Source: a virus. From it: a stretch of 49,438 bases of DNA. Made by a program: the position numbers and the translations under genes. The stretch lies in IMG/VR virus record IMGVR_UViG_3300033153_005635, positions 1-49,438 of that record. One strand, given 5' to 3'. Shown here in pieces: positions 31,324 to 42,000 of this stretch. Every line of letters begins with the position of its first letter. Position 1 is the first letter of the stretch. The notes beneath the pieces were generated by a model that did no database searches, had not been told where the DNA came from, and saw nothing but the letters and a program-made list of their open reading frames with translations.

Positions 31324-32071
31324 TATACTCTTGACTTCATATTATCGCCCTATCTTTACCCAGAAGACTCTGGAGTCGATTGAGGAGCGAACCAAGTCGC
31401 CGTACCGCCTAATCGTGGTCGATAACGGCTCCGATGAACGCCAGAAGGAAATGCTCTGGAATTATGTGAAGCGGGGGGTTATCAAAGTCCTCATTTTACT
31501 AGACCGTAACTACGGATTGGAGTACGCCAAGAACACGGGGTTGAGGTTTGTAGAATCCACACCCTACTTTGTAAACACCGATAACGACCTCTTGATTGAA
31601 GCCCCGTCAAACGGGACTGATTGGCTCCAGAAGATGGTTTCCTTAATGGACAGACATCCCGACTACGGAGCTATTTCCGCTCGACCCCAAGCCCTGTTAG
31701 GAGTCCCCAACCTATTCACTAAAGATAGGGAAATCGGACAATTCTATGTTTGTGGGGGGAGCTATCGTATTATGAGGACAGATATTGTGAAGAAGTATAA
31801 ATGGCGGGATGAGTGGAACGATTCGAGGAGTGAGGAGTGGAGAATCTGCGGGGAAATCCTGCGGGAAGGATTAAAAACGGGCTATGCTAGGGATGTAAGG
31901 TGCTACCACCTTTTCGGGAAATCTAACTGGGGTTATCGGGACAATGTTGAGCATTACCACCAAGCTAGGGACTTTGGAGACCCACAGGATATTGATTATG
32001 ACCCAGCAACCTGTATTCCTAAATCTGAGCAGTACCCTCTTTTAGAAAAGTTTGAGGACAGGACATTTTAA
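31310..32071 (+). CDS. GT2 glycosyltransferase
   Basis: 253 residues from ATG 31310 with GAGGAGG upstream. DILLTSYYRPIFTQKTLESI opens the GT-A fold, LIVVDNGSDERQ is the donor region, RNYGLEYAKNTGL and FVNTDNDLLI provide the DxD-like motif. Cytoplasmic sugar transferase; the stop overlaps the next ATG (TAATG). Confidence 0.85.
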   Translation: MKPTDILLTSYYRPIFTQKTLESIEERTKSPYRLIVVDNGSDERQKEMLWNYVKRGVIKVLILLDRNYGLEYAKNTGLRFVESTPYFVNTDNDLLIEAPSNGTDWLQKMVSLMDRHPDYGAISARPQALLGVPNLFTKDREIGQFYVCGGSYRIMRTDIVKKYKWRDEWNDSRSEEWRICGEILREGLKTGYARDVRCYHLFGKSNWGYRDNVEHYHQARDFGDPQDIDYDPATCIPKSEQYPLLEKFEDRTF

Positions 32072-32976
32072 TGCTGACAGTTTTAATTCCGACATTGGCA
32101 TCCAAGAAAACCAAGCCGTATGTCGAGGCGTGTGTGGCCTCCTTGAGAGAGTTTACTTCCAAGATTAGTATCTTAGTACTAGTCAATGGTAAAAACGCAC
32201 TAGACCTCAATGTAGACGCTAGGGTGATAAAAATACCCCAACAGGGACAGTGCCACGCCGTAAATGAGGGACTAGAAATGACCAACACTAAATATGTGAT
32301 GGTTTCCAACGATGATATGATTTACAGCCCCGATTGGTTGCCGTTTTTACTCAAAGCGGTTGAGGAACACAAATGCGTTTCCCCGAACCTCGTAGAACCA
32401 CTATCAGGAGCCGAACCCTTCAAAATCCACAATTGTGGAGAAACGGTGGATAAGTTTAGAAGAGACGCTTGGCTCCAGTTTGTTTCCCAGAACCACGGGG
32501 ACGAGGGAATTGAGGATGGCTTTAATCTTCCCTTCCTGACCGAAACCGAAATCTTCAAAACGATTGGTGGTTACGATGAAGCCTACGACCCTTTCGGTAG
32601 CAACTCCGACCCCGATGTAATGTACAAGATGATGATTGCTGGTATCAGACCCAAACGGGTTCGGGACAGCTATGTTTATCACTTCTCCCTCCAGAGCAGT
32701 AGTCCTGCCGAGAGTGAGGAAGCTAAAAAGAGCTGGTGGACTAACTGGCGCTATTTCCCCAGAAAGTGGGGATTTGAGCGGGACGGGCGGGGTAATATCT
32801 GGTATGCTGGGGGAAAGAAGGGAACGAGAATTCCGACTGAGGAAAGACCCTATGTAGCCGAAATAGCTCACGGGCACGGGGTTCATCCGGGGAAGGATTG
32901 GCTGGAATTTCATCCTTCTTGGAAAGGGAAGTACGGAAAGCCGTTCTATGGAGAGGGTAATTACTATGACGACTAA
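32071..32976 (+). CDS. GT2 glycosyltransferase
   Basis: 301 residues. The opening LTVLIPTLASKK, the donor strand ISILVLVNGKN, and YVMVSNDDMIYS with the acidic motif match family 2. NLPFLTETEIFKTIGGYDEA is the conserved acceptor-side segment before FGSNSDPD. The C-terminus contains WRYFPRKWG. One of five GT2-type genes here. Confidence 0.85.
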   Translation: MLTVLIPTLASKKTKPYVEACVASLREFTSKISILVLVNGKNALDLNVDARVIKIPQQGQCHAVNEGLEMTNTKYVMVSNDDMIYSPDWLPFLLKAVEEHKCVSPNLVEPLSGAEPFKIHNCGETVDKFRRDAWLQFVSQNHGDEGIEDGFNLPFLTETEIFKTIGGYDEAYDPFGSNSDPDVMYKMMIAGIRPKRVRDSYVYHFSLQSSSPAESEEAKKSWWTNWRYFPRKWGFERDGRGNIWYAGGKKGTRIPTEERPYVAEIAHGHGVHPGKDWLEFHPSWKGKYGKPFYGEGNYYDD

Positions 32977-33529
32977 ACGGGAGTCACAGTCTATTGGGGA
33001 ACTCTATAAGCAGCTCCAGCAGTATGGAGACCGATCCCAGACCCAACGGGATATGGAAATTCTCTGGGAAGCTACCAAAGACGCTAAGGTCTATGTAGAA
33101 ATAGGAACGATGTACGGCATTTCTGCCTTTGTAGTTTGGGCAGGCAATCCCGAGTGTTCGATTTCCTGTTACGATATTAAGGACTACCCCGAACGACAGG
33201 AACTACACAAAGATACCCCAATTAACTTCTACCAGCAGAAATCCCCAGAATGTGCTCGTGGTTGGATTCATCCTATTGATGTTTTATTGCTGGACGGTTG
33301 CCACGACTATCAGGATGTCTTGGAGGACTTTGCGGCTTGGTCGCCGTACTTGAAAGAAGGGGGGAGCATCCTTTTCCACGACTACTCACATTCCTCACCT
33401 GGAGTAAGGCAGTTTTGCGAGAAGTTTATTATTGGACATTCGGGCTGGAGGGTAAAACACTATCCCGAGGATATTGTTAGTTGTGATACATCTTACCTTT
33501 GGGCAGTCAAGAAAATAGGCATCAAATGA
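32966..33529 (+). CDS. SAM-dependent methyltransferase (Methyltransf_24-like)
   Basis: 187 residues from ATG 32966 (GGAGAGGG upstream). VYVEIGTMYGISAFVVW is a SAM loop, IDVLLLDGCHDYQDVLEDF the D-G-x-H motif as in the gene at 30629, and SILFHDYSHSSPGV the later strand. Likely an O-methyltransferase for sugars. Start within the preceding gene, stop overlapping the next ATG. Confidence 0.8.
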   Translation: MTTKRESQSIGELYKQLQQYGDRSQTQRDMEILWEATKDAKVYVEIGTMYGISAFVVWAGNPECSISCYDIKDYPERQELHKDTPINFYQQKSPECARGWIHPIDVLLLDGCHDYQDVLEDFAAWSPYLKEGGSILFHDYSHSSPGVRQFCEKFIIGHSGWRVKHYPEDIVSCDTSYLWAVKKIGIK

Positions 33530-34107
33530 GTAAGTATTGGGAACATCGTAAATACCATCGGGGTGACAATAAGAGTAGAGAACGGCTGTATGACTACATC
33601 GACCCTGGAGAGAGTGTACTAGATGTCGGGTGCGGTTCGGGGTGGGTCTATGAGAACTTCCAGAACAAAGATATTCCCATTGATTACAAGGGGGTTGACC
33701 TTACTAGAAACTTTATTGAGGGGGCTAAAATTGACTTTCCAGAAGCCGAGTGGGAAGTTCAGAACGCTGAAAAGCTAAAGGAAAAAGATAACTCTTGGGA
33801 TGTCGTGCTACTTTACCATATTCTAGAGCTTTGCCCCCGTTGGCAGAAAGCAGTCGAGGAAGCCATACGGGTAGCTAAGAAAAGGGTTATCATTAACTTC
33901 TGGCACGGTTGGACACAGTACGATGTTAAACAGGTTACAAAGTATGATGACGAGGACAACTACGATTACCTTGAGGAGAAGAATTCCAACTGGATTGGGG
34001 AAAACGAGATTAGGGAGTTTATGAAGTCACACGGTTTTCCCGAAGAACCAACCGAGACGATTAGAATGTTTCCCAGCACATTTCATTACTATGTTATCGA
34101 ATTATGA
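33526..34107 (+). CDS. Class I SAM methyltransferase
   Basis: 193 residues from ATG 33526 (ATGA overlap). ESVLDVGCGSGWVYENF is motif I, KGVDLTRNFIEGA motif II, WDVVLLYHILELC motif IV and VAKKRVIINFWHG the following strand. Methyltransf_11/25-type fold. Probably modifies the glycan made by the neighbouring transferases. Confidence 0.82.
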   Translation: MSKYWEHRKYHRGDNKSRERLYDYIDPGESVLDVGCGSGWVYENFQNKDIPIDYKGVDLTRNFIEGAKIDFPEAEWEVQNAEKLKEKDNSWDVVLLYHILELCPRWQKAVEEAIRVAKKRVIINFWHGWTQYDVKQVTKYDDEDNYDYLEEKNSNWIGENEIREFMKSHGFPEEPTETIRMFPSTFHYYVIEL

Positions 34108-34715
34108 GTAAAGCAGGAACGAGGGTGGGTCATTTTATAAACCAGCTCATTGTTGATACCCAGATAATCAATGGGGGCTTAAATCATCCAGCAGTACCAG
34201 AGACCCCGATTACCAGTTGGTTGGATGTGGGTGGGGGAAACGGAATTGCCTCGACAACAATGGACTTAAACTTCAAGGTTTTCCACGACAGTAATGGACA
34301 GAGGAAAGTCTGTGTTGACCCAAAGGGCTGGGAGTCTGGTCGGGACTGGAAGATAATTAGGGAACTCTACAATGAAGATTGTAGTGTTTGGAATGACCAT
34401 TTCGATGTGGTTTCTTGCTTGGACACGATTGAGCACCTACCGAAAGAAGAAGGAGAAAAGTGGCTTGACCATTTCGAGGAGGTTGCTGACAGGTTAATCA
34501 TCATCTTTACTCCCGATGGGTTTCTACCACAAGGCCCAGAGCAAGACCCTGAGAAGTTTGACGAGCTGGAGAAACATCGTTCAGGTTGGTGTGCCGAGGA
34601 TTTCCTTAAAAGGGGGTACTGTGTTTACCGAACCCCCAAAGACTTCCACCACAACCCGACGGGGGTTATCGGTGACTGGTCAGCTTTACTATGTTGGCGA
34701 AACAAGGCGATATAA
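34104..34715 (+). CDS. Class I SAM methyltransferase-like protein
   Basis: 203 residues. SWLDVGGGNGIASTTM is motif I, then VCVDPKGWESG, FDVVSCLDTIEHLPKEEGEK motif IV and ADRLIIIFTPDGF. The final part differs from neighbours. Four-base overlap with the previous gene and 25-base overlap with the next. Confidence 0.78.
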   Translation: MSKAGTRVGHFINQLIVDTQIINGGLNHPAVPETPITSWLDVGGGNGIASTTMDLNFKVFHDSNGQRKVCVDPKGWESGRDWKIIRELYNEDCSVWNDHFDVVSCLDTIEHLPKEEGEKWLDHFEEVADRLIIIFTPDGFLPQGPEQDPEKFDELEKHRSGWCAEDFLKRGYCVYRTPKDFHHNPTGVIGDWSALLCWRNKAI

Positions 34716-35308
34716 CCAACAACTATTTTGAGAAAGAGTTTGGAAAGTCGAGACCCGACCTCTTCTGTCGGACAGGACTGAATAGTCCCCACGAGCCGTG
34801 GCGGATAGACTTTACTAACTATGTGGAAGATGGGGATAGTTTTCTGGATGTCGGCTGTGGTAGCGGGGCGGATTACGAGATACTGGAACGAGTGGGACGA
34901 AAGGTACGCTACAAGGGAGTTGATTACTCACCATCGTTACTAGAAGGAGCCAAAACGCTCTGTCCCGAAGGAGAATTTGAGGTTCAAGACATCAACAATC
35001 TCACGGAGGAAGATGGCTCGTGGGATGTTGTTAACTGTCGCCACGCTGTTGCCCATTGTGAGTATTACGAGCAGCCAATTAAGGAGCTGGTTAGGGTAGC
35101 CAAGAAACGGGTAATTCTGACTATCCACACACCATTCCCCAAAAATGGTATAGACAATATCCACCCTAACCCCCCGTACAGTTGGAGAAACCTGTATGCG
35201 AAGGAAAAGTTCCTAAAGTTTCTCGGGGGATTGCCCGTTAGAAGACTTGCCTTCAAAGAAAATCATTGTGGTAGTGCCGAAACCTTTATCGTTTTAGAAA
35301 AGCTATGA
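34691..35308 (+). CDS. Class I SAM methyltransferase
   Basis: 205 residues. DSFLDVGCGSGADYEIL is motif I, RYKGVDYSPSLLEGA motif II, SWDVVNCRHAVAHCEYYEQP motif IV and VRVAKKRVILTI the next strand. It is similar in layout to the 33526 protein, suggesting duplication. Four-base overlap with the next gene. Confidence 0.82.
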   Translation: MLAKQGDITNNYFEKEFGKSRPDLFCRTGLNSPHEPWRIDFTNYVEDGDSFLDVGCGSGADYEILERVGRKVRYKGVDYSPSLLEGAKTLCPEGEFEVQDINNLTEEDGSWDVVNCRHAVAHCEYYEQPIKELVRVAKKRVILTIHTPFPKNGIDNIHPNPPYSWRNLYAKEKFLKFLGGLPVRRLAFKENHCGSAETFIVLEKL

Positions 35309-36411
35309 AGTTCTTGTGTCTGGGAAATTTTTGGAAATGCGGCAGTGAGCAGGCAGATGAAATAAATATCTGTGATGTACTCGAACGGGAAGGTCATACT
35401 ACTATCCGCTATAACAGGTTCGAGATACCCAAGATATTCGGGGAGGAAGCTAAAAGTCCAACAGGGCATACTTTAACTCCCGAAGAAGAAGAAGCCAAGA
35501 GAAAGAGTGCTTCCGAAGCTGATGTTATCCTAACTTGGAAGGGTGGGGAGTTTACTCCAGAGGTTATCAAAAGATTAAGAGAATTGTGTCCTGACAAACC
35601 TATTTACTTCATTCAGCACGACCTGATGGAAGCCAACATTAGCTCAACGGCGACAATGGAGCAGAGGAGTCCCGCTTCCTTACCAACCCAGCACATTCAA
35701 CAAGCTAGAGACTGCGACGCCTACTTCTCCAAGGAAATTGGCTGGAGGAAAGACTACGAGAAAGAGGGAGTCAATTTTATCTACTGGCCAGAGGACGCCT
35801 GCCCCGACTTTTACGAGAAGGTTGATACGACTACCGAGGATTACCAGCACAAGTGCCAGATTTTGGAACTAACTAGAGAGTACCCTGTGGTCTTTACAGG
35901 AACTTGGTCAGATATGGGTATTAACCGTGCCGAGTACCTAAAACCAATCCGAGACGCCCTAGATTTAACAATCTTTTCTCTTAACCCCGATGCTTGGCAG
36001 GAGCGGGGCTACAAAGCACAATCAGGAATGTGGGACGACAACTATGCCTATTTGGTCAGCAAAGCTAAGATAAACTTAGCTCTGGACTGGCGACACGACA
36101 TTGAGGGCTATTGGAGTGATAGAATAGCCCAAATCCTTGGGGCTGGGGGCTTCGTCCTCGCCAAGTACACCCTTGGGATGGAGCGGGCCTTCGGTCCCGA
36201 CAAGGAGAATCTGGTTTACTGGACAGACCAACTAGACTTTATTGAGAAAGCTAAGTACTATCTGGAACACGAGGATGAACGATTAAGGATTGCTAAACGG
36301 GGTCACGAGTACTGTGAGAAATATCTCAAGTTTGATTATCGAGTAAGACAGTTTCTAACTATTTTGAGGTACCAGTTCGGGATTGGGGGTGTCAATAATG
36401 GCATTAAATAA
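35305..36411 (+). CDS. CgeB-like glycosyltransferase
   Basis: 368 residues. The N-terminal half begins MKFLCLGNFWKCGSEQADEI and contains a Rossmann-type region (ADVILTWKGGEF, then PIYFIQHD). The C-terminal half carries INLALDWRHDIEGYWSDRIA, ILGAGGFVLAKYTLGMERAF and RIAKRGHEYCEKYLKFDYRV, typical of the glycosyltransferase 1_2 domain of spore maturation CgeB proteins. Cytoplasmic GT-B enzyme. Confidence 0.8.
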   Translation: MKFLCLGNFWKCGSEQADEINICDVLEREGHTTIRYNRFEIPKIFGEEAKSPTGHTLTPEEEEAKRKSASEADVILTWKGGEFTPEVIKRLRELCPDKPIYFIQHDLMEANISSTATMEQRSPASLPTQHIQQARDCDAYFSKEIGWRKDYEKEGVNFIYWPEDACPDFYEKVDTTTEDYQHKCQILELTREYPVVFTGTWSDMGINRAEYLKPIRDALDLTIFSLNPDAWQERGYKAQSGMWDDNYAYLVSKAKINLALDWRHDIEGYWSDRIAQILGAGGFVLAKYTLGMERAFGPDKENLVYWTDQLDFIEKAKYYLEHEDERLRIAKRGHEYCEKYLKFDYRVRQFLTILRYQFGIGGVNNGIK

Positions 36412-36622
36412 AACCTACTGGCGCAGGATGGCTTACTATCTAAGTACTCGTAAAGAGAGGAGAGAACTGTTTGGTAAGCCAATTGATGAGCTTTTCTTCA
36501 AAAAGCACAACAGGGAGCAAAAGCGAATGGAAACCTGCCAACACGAGTGGGGAGAGTGGGACAACGATGTACAATGTTGTTTAAAGTGTGATAATCGGCG
36601 AATAAGGGGGCTAAAGCTGTGA
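36398..36622 (+). CDS. Small zinc-binding protein in the modification cluster
   Basis: 74 residues from ATG 36398. The basic N-terminus is followed by CQHEW and, after DVQCC, LKCDN, giving Cys/His pairs for a small zinc ribbon. It overlaps both neighbours. Function unknown. Confidence 0.6.
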   Translation: MALNKTYWRRMAYYLSTRKERRELFGKPIDELFFKKHNREQKRMETCQHEWGEWDNDVQCCLKCDNRRIRGLKL

Positions 36623-37593
36623 AAATTTTCATCGCAGACGTGGAAAACGGTCGCTTTAGTCACTATATGCGAGACCATTGGAGAGACCTCGGCCACGAGG
36701 TAATCCAGCAGGGTGGGTATAGTCCAGAAAAAGCTGACTGGGCAGATTTAATCTACATCGAGTGGACAGACCTTAACATCCAATTAGCCAGCAAGCAGAT
36801 TTGGTTTGACAAGACCCCCCACGAGCCATTCGACAGACCAATCAAAGACAGAAACAAGAAGAAGCTGGTCAACCGAATGATTGACATTGATATGTGGGCG
36901 GGACACGGTGGAGGAGTGAACTGGGCGGGGGTAGATGATTTAATCTTCATTGCTCCCCACATCCAGAGGTTAGCCAACCAACGCTTTGCCGAGCAAGGAA
37001 TTAGGGAATGTAAACAGCATTTGATAAGACCAGGAGTTGACCTAGACAAGTGGACATTCAGGAAGAAACGGGCCGACAAGGTAAAGAACATTGGCTTTAT
37101 CGGGGAACTCTGGGAGAATAAGGGGATTGACCGAGCTATCAGGATTCTGATTCAGCTAGTTAGACAATCGAATACTAACTGGCGGCTTCATCTTAGAGGA
37201 ACTTGGCCTAACAGTAACTACTTCTACCACTACAACCAGAACTTGATAGACGCTTGTGGAGTTAGGGAGTTGATTACCTTCTATCCCGACAGGGTAGAGG
37301 ATTTGAACGCTTGGTATGAAAATATGGACTATATGCTCTGTGCTTCTATTAAAGAGGCATTTAGTTATGTTACGGCCGAAGCAATGGCTAAGGGTATTAA
37401 ACCAGTCATCCACAGGTTTTACGGGGCTGAGGCCATCTGGGACGAGCGCTACCTGTTTTCGACTGAATCGGAGGCAGTAGAATCGTTTCTAAGCGAGGAT
37501 TATAATCCAGAGGAGTATCGGGCTTACATTGAGAAACACTACGACCAGAAGCGAATGTTGAAAGAAATGGACAAAGTTTGTGATGTATCCTAA
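36619..37593 (+). CDS. GT4-like glycosyltransferase
   Basis: 324 residues, GTG start (GTGA overlap). The short N-terminal domain contains HYMRDHWRDLGHEVIQQ and ADLIYIEWTD. The C-terminal half has HLIRPGVDLDKW, KNIGFIGELWENKGIDRAI and YMLCASIKEAFSYVTAEAMA with the donor-binding Glu pair. GT-B fold, retaining family 4 type. Confidence 0.82.
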   Translation: MKIFIADVENGRFSHYMRDHWRDLGHEVIQQGGYSPEKADWADLIYIEWTDLNIQLASKQIWFDKTPHEPFDRPIKDRNKKKLVNRMIDIDMWAGHGGGVNWAGVDDLIFIAPHIQRLANQRFAEQGIRECKQHLIRPGVDLDKWTFRKKRADKVKNIGFIGELWENKGIDRAIRILIQLVRQSNTNWRLHLRGTWPNSNYFYHYNQNLIDACGVRELITFYPDRVEDLNAWYENMDYMLCASIKEAFSYVTAEAMAKGIKPVIHRFYGAEAIWDERYLFSTESEAVESFLSEDYNPEEYRAYIEKHYDQKRMLKEMDKVCDVS

Positions 37594-38341
37594 CCTACCT
37601 AACAAACCGAAAGACGCAGTAGTAGATTTTGACGACCACCAGATGACCCTCAATAACGGGAGGGTTGGAGATTTGTCTCTGGCTTACCTGTTTTACCTGA
37701 AACACCTATTCCCCAAGTTCAAAGCTACCCTGTTTGCCATTCCCGCTAGATGCTCTCCCCATATTCTCAAGGAGATTAACAAGCTGGGTTGGATAGAGTT
37801 AGCAGTACACGGTTGGGAACACAACGATAACTACGAGTGTTCCAAGTGGACAAAAGAAGAATGTTTGATGAACCTTAGTAAGGTAGAGACTCAATTTGGG
37901 GACATATTCGTCAAAGGCTTCAAAGCTCCTGGATGGCAGATTTCGGATGGCTGTTATGAAGCACTACTCCAAGCAGGGTACTGGGTAGCCGACCACGTTT
38001 ACAACGACAACCGCAGACCGAAAGAGCTGCCTGTCTATAAGTTAGACCACCCGTGGTGTATCCACGGACATACTTGGGACATTCAAGGAGTTCCACTAGA
38101 CCAGCAGAACGGAATTAGACAGATGATTGAGGAACGGGGATTGTGTGAGAAACTAACTCAAGAAACAAATTTCCATTTCATTTCAGAAATTATCGGAAAG
38201 GAGGTTAATGCTCAAGACATTCGTAATCCCGTTGATACGCCCATCGTTCATCAAGAGGAACCTAGAAACCCTGTGGAAGTACAACGACAGGGAAACGACA
38301 CGCGTGATCGTGGTGGATCAATCGCTCCGTGGAATCTCTAA
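37583..38341 (+). CDS. NodB-type polysaccharide deacetylase-like protein
   Basis: 252 residues from ATG 37583. VVDFDDHQ corresponds to motif 1 (Asp-Asp), ELAVHGWEHND to motif 2 (HxxxH zinc ligands) and KGFKAPGWQI to motif 3 of CE4 enzymes. It would remove acetyl groups from amino sugars or act on a related substrate. The last 45 residues after KEVNAQ overlap the next gene and look like its sequence read out of frame, so the natural end was probably near 38205. Confidence 0.75.
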   Translation: MYPNLPNKPKDAVVDFDDHQMTLNNGRVGDLSLAYLFYLKHLFPKFKATLFAIPARCSPHILKEINKLGWIELAVHGWEHNDNYECSKWTKEECLMNLSKVETQFGDIFVKGFKAPGWQISDGCYEALLQAGYWVADHVYNDNRRPKELPVYKLDHPWCIHGHTWDIQGVPLDQQNGIRQMIEERGLCEKLTQETNFHFISEIIGKEVNAQDIRNPVDTPIVHQEEPRNPVEVQRQGNDTRDRGGSIAPWNL

Positions 38342-38984
38342 GGACTTACACGACAAGATAGATTTACTGCTTAGACCCCGATTTAACCTTGGCTTTTCCA
38401 AGAGTATGAATGAGGGGATTATCCACGCAATGTATTGGGGGAGTGATTATGTTATTTGTGCTAATGACGACATCGAGTTTATTCACCAAGACTGGTGGAG
38501 AGGGATTTTAGAAACCTTCGAGAAGTACAAGACGGCGATGGTCGTCAATCCCTCCTCGATAGCTGACCGTAACGCCGAGCCGAGGATACCGTACAAGGAG
38601 GAATATACTACCGAGGAGTATTTTAGTCTCATTCAAGGCGGCAAAGGGTCGGTGCTGGACGGTATTTGTATGTGGTGTCCTGTCTTTCCTAGAGAAACGA
38701 TTGAAAAGATAGGTTTGTTTGACGAGCGGTTCTTCCCCGGAGGTGGGGAGGATTATGACTACAATGCGAGGGTTTACAAGGCAGGCGGTAGGTGTTTGGG
38801 AACAAGTCTGTCTTGGGTACTTCACCATTGGGGACAGAGTAAGGATGTTGCTGGAGCAGTTCAGGAAGCCCTACCACCTCACCAGAAGCCGTGGAACGAC
38901 TTAAACGCTCTCTGGCCTGCTGGATTCGATATTTATCACCCCAAAGGAGAGAGAGACCCCGAAGTCCGTAAAATCCCCATCTAA
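38208..38984 (+). CDS. GT2 glycosyltransferase
   Basis: 258 residues from ATG 38208 with AAAGGAGGTTA upstream. FVIPLIRPSFIKRNLETLWK opens the GT-A fold, then RVIVVDQSLRG, LGFSKSMNEGI and YVICANDDIEF with the acidic motif; GLFDERFFPGGGEDYDYNAR is the acceptor-side ED motif. It starts 134 bases before the end of the deacetylase frame. Last gene of the cluster, before a promoter. Confidence 0.85.
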   Translation: MLKTFVIPLIRPSFIKRNLETLWKYNDRETTRVIVVDQSLRGISKDLHDKIDLLLRPRFNLGFSKSMNEGIIHAMYWGSDYVICANDDIEFIHQDWWRGILETFEKYKTAMVVNPSSIADRNAEPRIPYKEEYTTEEYFSLIQGGKGSVLDGICMWCPVFPRETIEKIGLFDERFFPGGGEDYDYNARVYKAGGRCLGTSLSWVLHHWGQSKDVAGAVQEALPPHQKPWNDLNALWPAGFDIYHPKGERDPEVRKIPI

Positions 38985-39004
38985 CAATCCCCAAAAAAGC
39001 GTTT

Positions 39005-39073
39005 GTTATAATGGAGCGGGGAGAGGTTGAGATGCCTCGCCTCTCCCCAAAGGGGCATCGTATGCCCTTTTTT
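39005..39073 (+). promoter_or_regulatory. Extended -10 promoter with 5'-terminal hairpin and second hairpin with T tract
   Basis: TGTTATAAT (about 39004-39012). The expected start is 39018-39019, the first base of a stem GGGGAGAGG (39018-39026) with CCTCTCCCC (39040-39048). GGGCAT-CGT-ATGCCC-TTTTTT (39053-39073) follows as a terminator-like hairpin. GATGCC (39031-39036) could also pair with GGCATC (39054-39059), giving competing folds as in attenuators. Confidence 0.65.
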
Positions 39074-39076
39074 GTT

Positions 39077-42000
39077 ATGGACATAAGTAAACTTTCACAG
39101 GAAGTAAAAGACAAGTACCAAGTCTTAGATAACGCTCTCGGTCGGGTAGTTAAACCTGATTGGAAAGATAAAATTGAAATTGAGCTTGGTGACAGCAAAG
39201 ACCCCTCTAAATTCCATCCGCAGGTAAAAATTCAACGCTGGGATAACGAGGTTAACGCCTCGTTTCGTTTAATCGACGATGGGCCGAAAATTTTCCAAAC
39301 CGAAGGTGAGAAGGTTAAGCTGGTCGGCGCCAAGAAAGAGATTCATTTTTACGAACTCCCCCCTAGTGAGGAATTAAGAGAGGGTGGGTATGAGTTTGAA
39401 GTTATCCTCAAAGAGAAACCAACAACTAACAAATTAGAGTTCACGATTGAAACAAAAGGTCTTGGATTCCATTACCAGCGGGAGATAAGTGATGAGGTGG
39501 CTCAAGAAGCTCTTGATAGGTTCGTAGAACGCAAACAGAATACAAAAATACCACAAGAAATTAGGGATACTTTTCCGTCCACCCTCTTAGAAGCGAAGCG
39601 GCGGATAAGGCCAGCTCGCATTCTCGGCTCTTACGCTGTTTATCACAGCACAAAGCAAGGAAACTATGAACTATTGGGTGGCAAGAATTACAAATTTGGC
39701 AAGGTTTTTCACATTTACCGACCAAGAATAGAAGACGCTGAGGGTAATTGGGTTTGGGGAGAACTCAGCATTGATAAAAAGGCCGGTGTTTTAACAGTAA
39801 CCATCCCCCAAGATTTTCTTGATAACGCAGTTTACCCCATAAGGCACGCCGCAGGTTTAACCTTTGGTCACACAGGTAAGGGGGGGTCTAATAACAACGG
39901 GGGTGCTGATGTCAGGGCGCTTAAGGCGTCCCCAGCTTCTGACGGGACAGCAACCAAGATTACTGCTTGGATGTATAACGGAGGTTTCTGGTGTGGGGAT
40001 GGAATAGTATACGGGCTTTACGAGGATGACGGGGATTTAATAGAGACTACGGGTATGGGAAACCCTGATAATGGTGACTTTGTTGGCGGGGCTTTGGAAT
40101 ATGAGATGGATTTGGAGACAGAGCAGGGAGTCCTTTCCGCAAATCACTACTATTTGGCGTGGTGGTTAAAGGTATCCTGCGGTGGGGCGGTTTACTTTGA
40201 TGGTATAGAGACAACGCCAGAGGAGGCTTATTGGTATGACTGGCCTACTGCGACCGAATGGTCTGATCTGAAGGAGTCTCCAACTTGGTCTGCTGACCCA
40301 TTAGCAGAGGGATGGGTTTATAGATGGTCTATCTACTGCACCTATACAGCAGGAGCAGGAACTACTACATCCACTTCAAGTTCTACCTCCACATCAACCA
40401 GTACGTCTTCGACCAGTACTTCAACATCTAGTACGAGTACCTCTACTAGCTCTACAAGTACTTCCACATCGAGTTCTACAAGTACCAGTTCTACAAGCAC
40501 ATCGACTAGCTCAACATCCACAAGTACGAGTACTTCGAGTACTTCAACCTCAACAAGCTCAACATCTACGAGTACGAGCTCGACATCAACTAGCACAAGT
40601 ACATCCTCAACTTCTACATCGACAAGTACAACGCTGGAAACTACTACCTCTACCAGTACCTCAACCAGTACCAGTACATCGAGTACAAGTACCTCAACCT
40701 CAAGCACGAGTACTTCGACTTCAACCTCATCAACGTCAACAAGCACGAGTACATCGAGTACCAGTACTAGTTCTACTTCAACTTCGAGCACCAGTACGAG
40801 TACTTCTACTAGCACCAGCTCTACATCGACAAGCTCAACCTCTACGTCAACATCAACAAGTAGTACTTCGACGAGTACATCTACTTCTACTAGCTCGACC
40901 TCGACGAGTAGTACATCAACCAGTACCTCTAGTACGAGCACGTCTACATCAACATCGTCGACATCGACCTCTACATCAACAAGTACCAGTTCCACTTCGA
41001 CAAGTACTTCTAGTACAAGCACTAGTTCAACGTCGACCTCCACATCGACATCCTCAACCTCGACTTCAACTAGTACTTCTACAAGCAGTACTTCGACATC
41101 AACATCTACTAGTTCGACATCAACCAGTAGTACGAGTACCAGTACCTCAACTTCCAGCACGAGTACGTCAAGCAGTACCTCAACGAGTACCAGTAGTACT
41201 TCAACCTCGACATCGAGTACTAGTACCTCAACTTCGACCAGCTCTACGTCTACCTCCACGAGTACTTCTACCTCGACGTCAAGTACAAGTACTAGCTCAA
41301 GCACTTCCACGCAGACGACGACTAGTACTAGTTCTACGTCAACTAGCACCAGTTCGACATCGACATCTACTAGCACGAGTACGAGTTCTACCTCAACCTC
41401 GACGAGTACCAGTTCGACTTCAACATCGAGTACTAGTACGAGTACATCCACGTCGACTTCGACATCAAGCACATCGACAAGTACCTCTACTAGCTCGACA
41501 TCGACCAGTACCTCGTCGACCTCAACCAGTACTAGCACGAGTACATCAACGTCGAGTACCAGTACATCAACTTCCAGTACCAGTACGAGCACGAGTTCCA
41601 CATCAACGTCGACATCAACCAGTACAAGTACTTCAAGTACCAGCACATCGACCTCTAGCACGAGTACGAGCACTTCGACAAGTTCTACTTCGACGTCAAC
41701 CTCAACTAGTACTTCGACCAGCAGTACCTCGACTTCAACATCGAGTACGTCAACATCCACCTCAACATCGACTTCGACAAGTAGCACTTCAACGAGTACT
41801 TCTACGTCAAGCACGAGTACATCTACCAGTAGCACGTCGACTTCTACTTCAACGAGTTCTACATCAACAAGTACCAGCTCTACGAGTACCTCTACATCGA
41901 CAAGTTCGACGTCGACCAGTACTTCGACAAGTACGTCGACAAGCTCGACCAGTACAAGTACGAGCACGAGTTCGACTAGCACATCAACATCAACTAGCTC

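Noticed and set aside
39011-39076. Upstream in-frame ATG at 39011 as start of the giant gene
   Set aside because: It overlaps the -10 box and precedes the predicted transcript start; the paralogue aligns better with a start near 39077.
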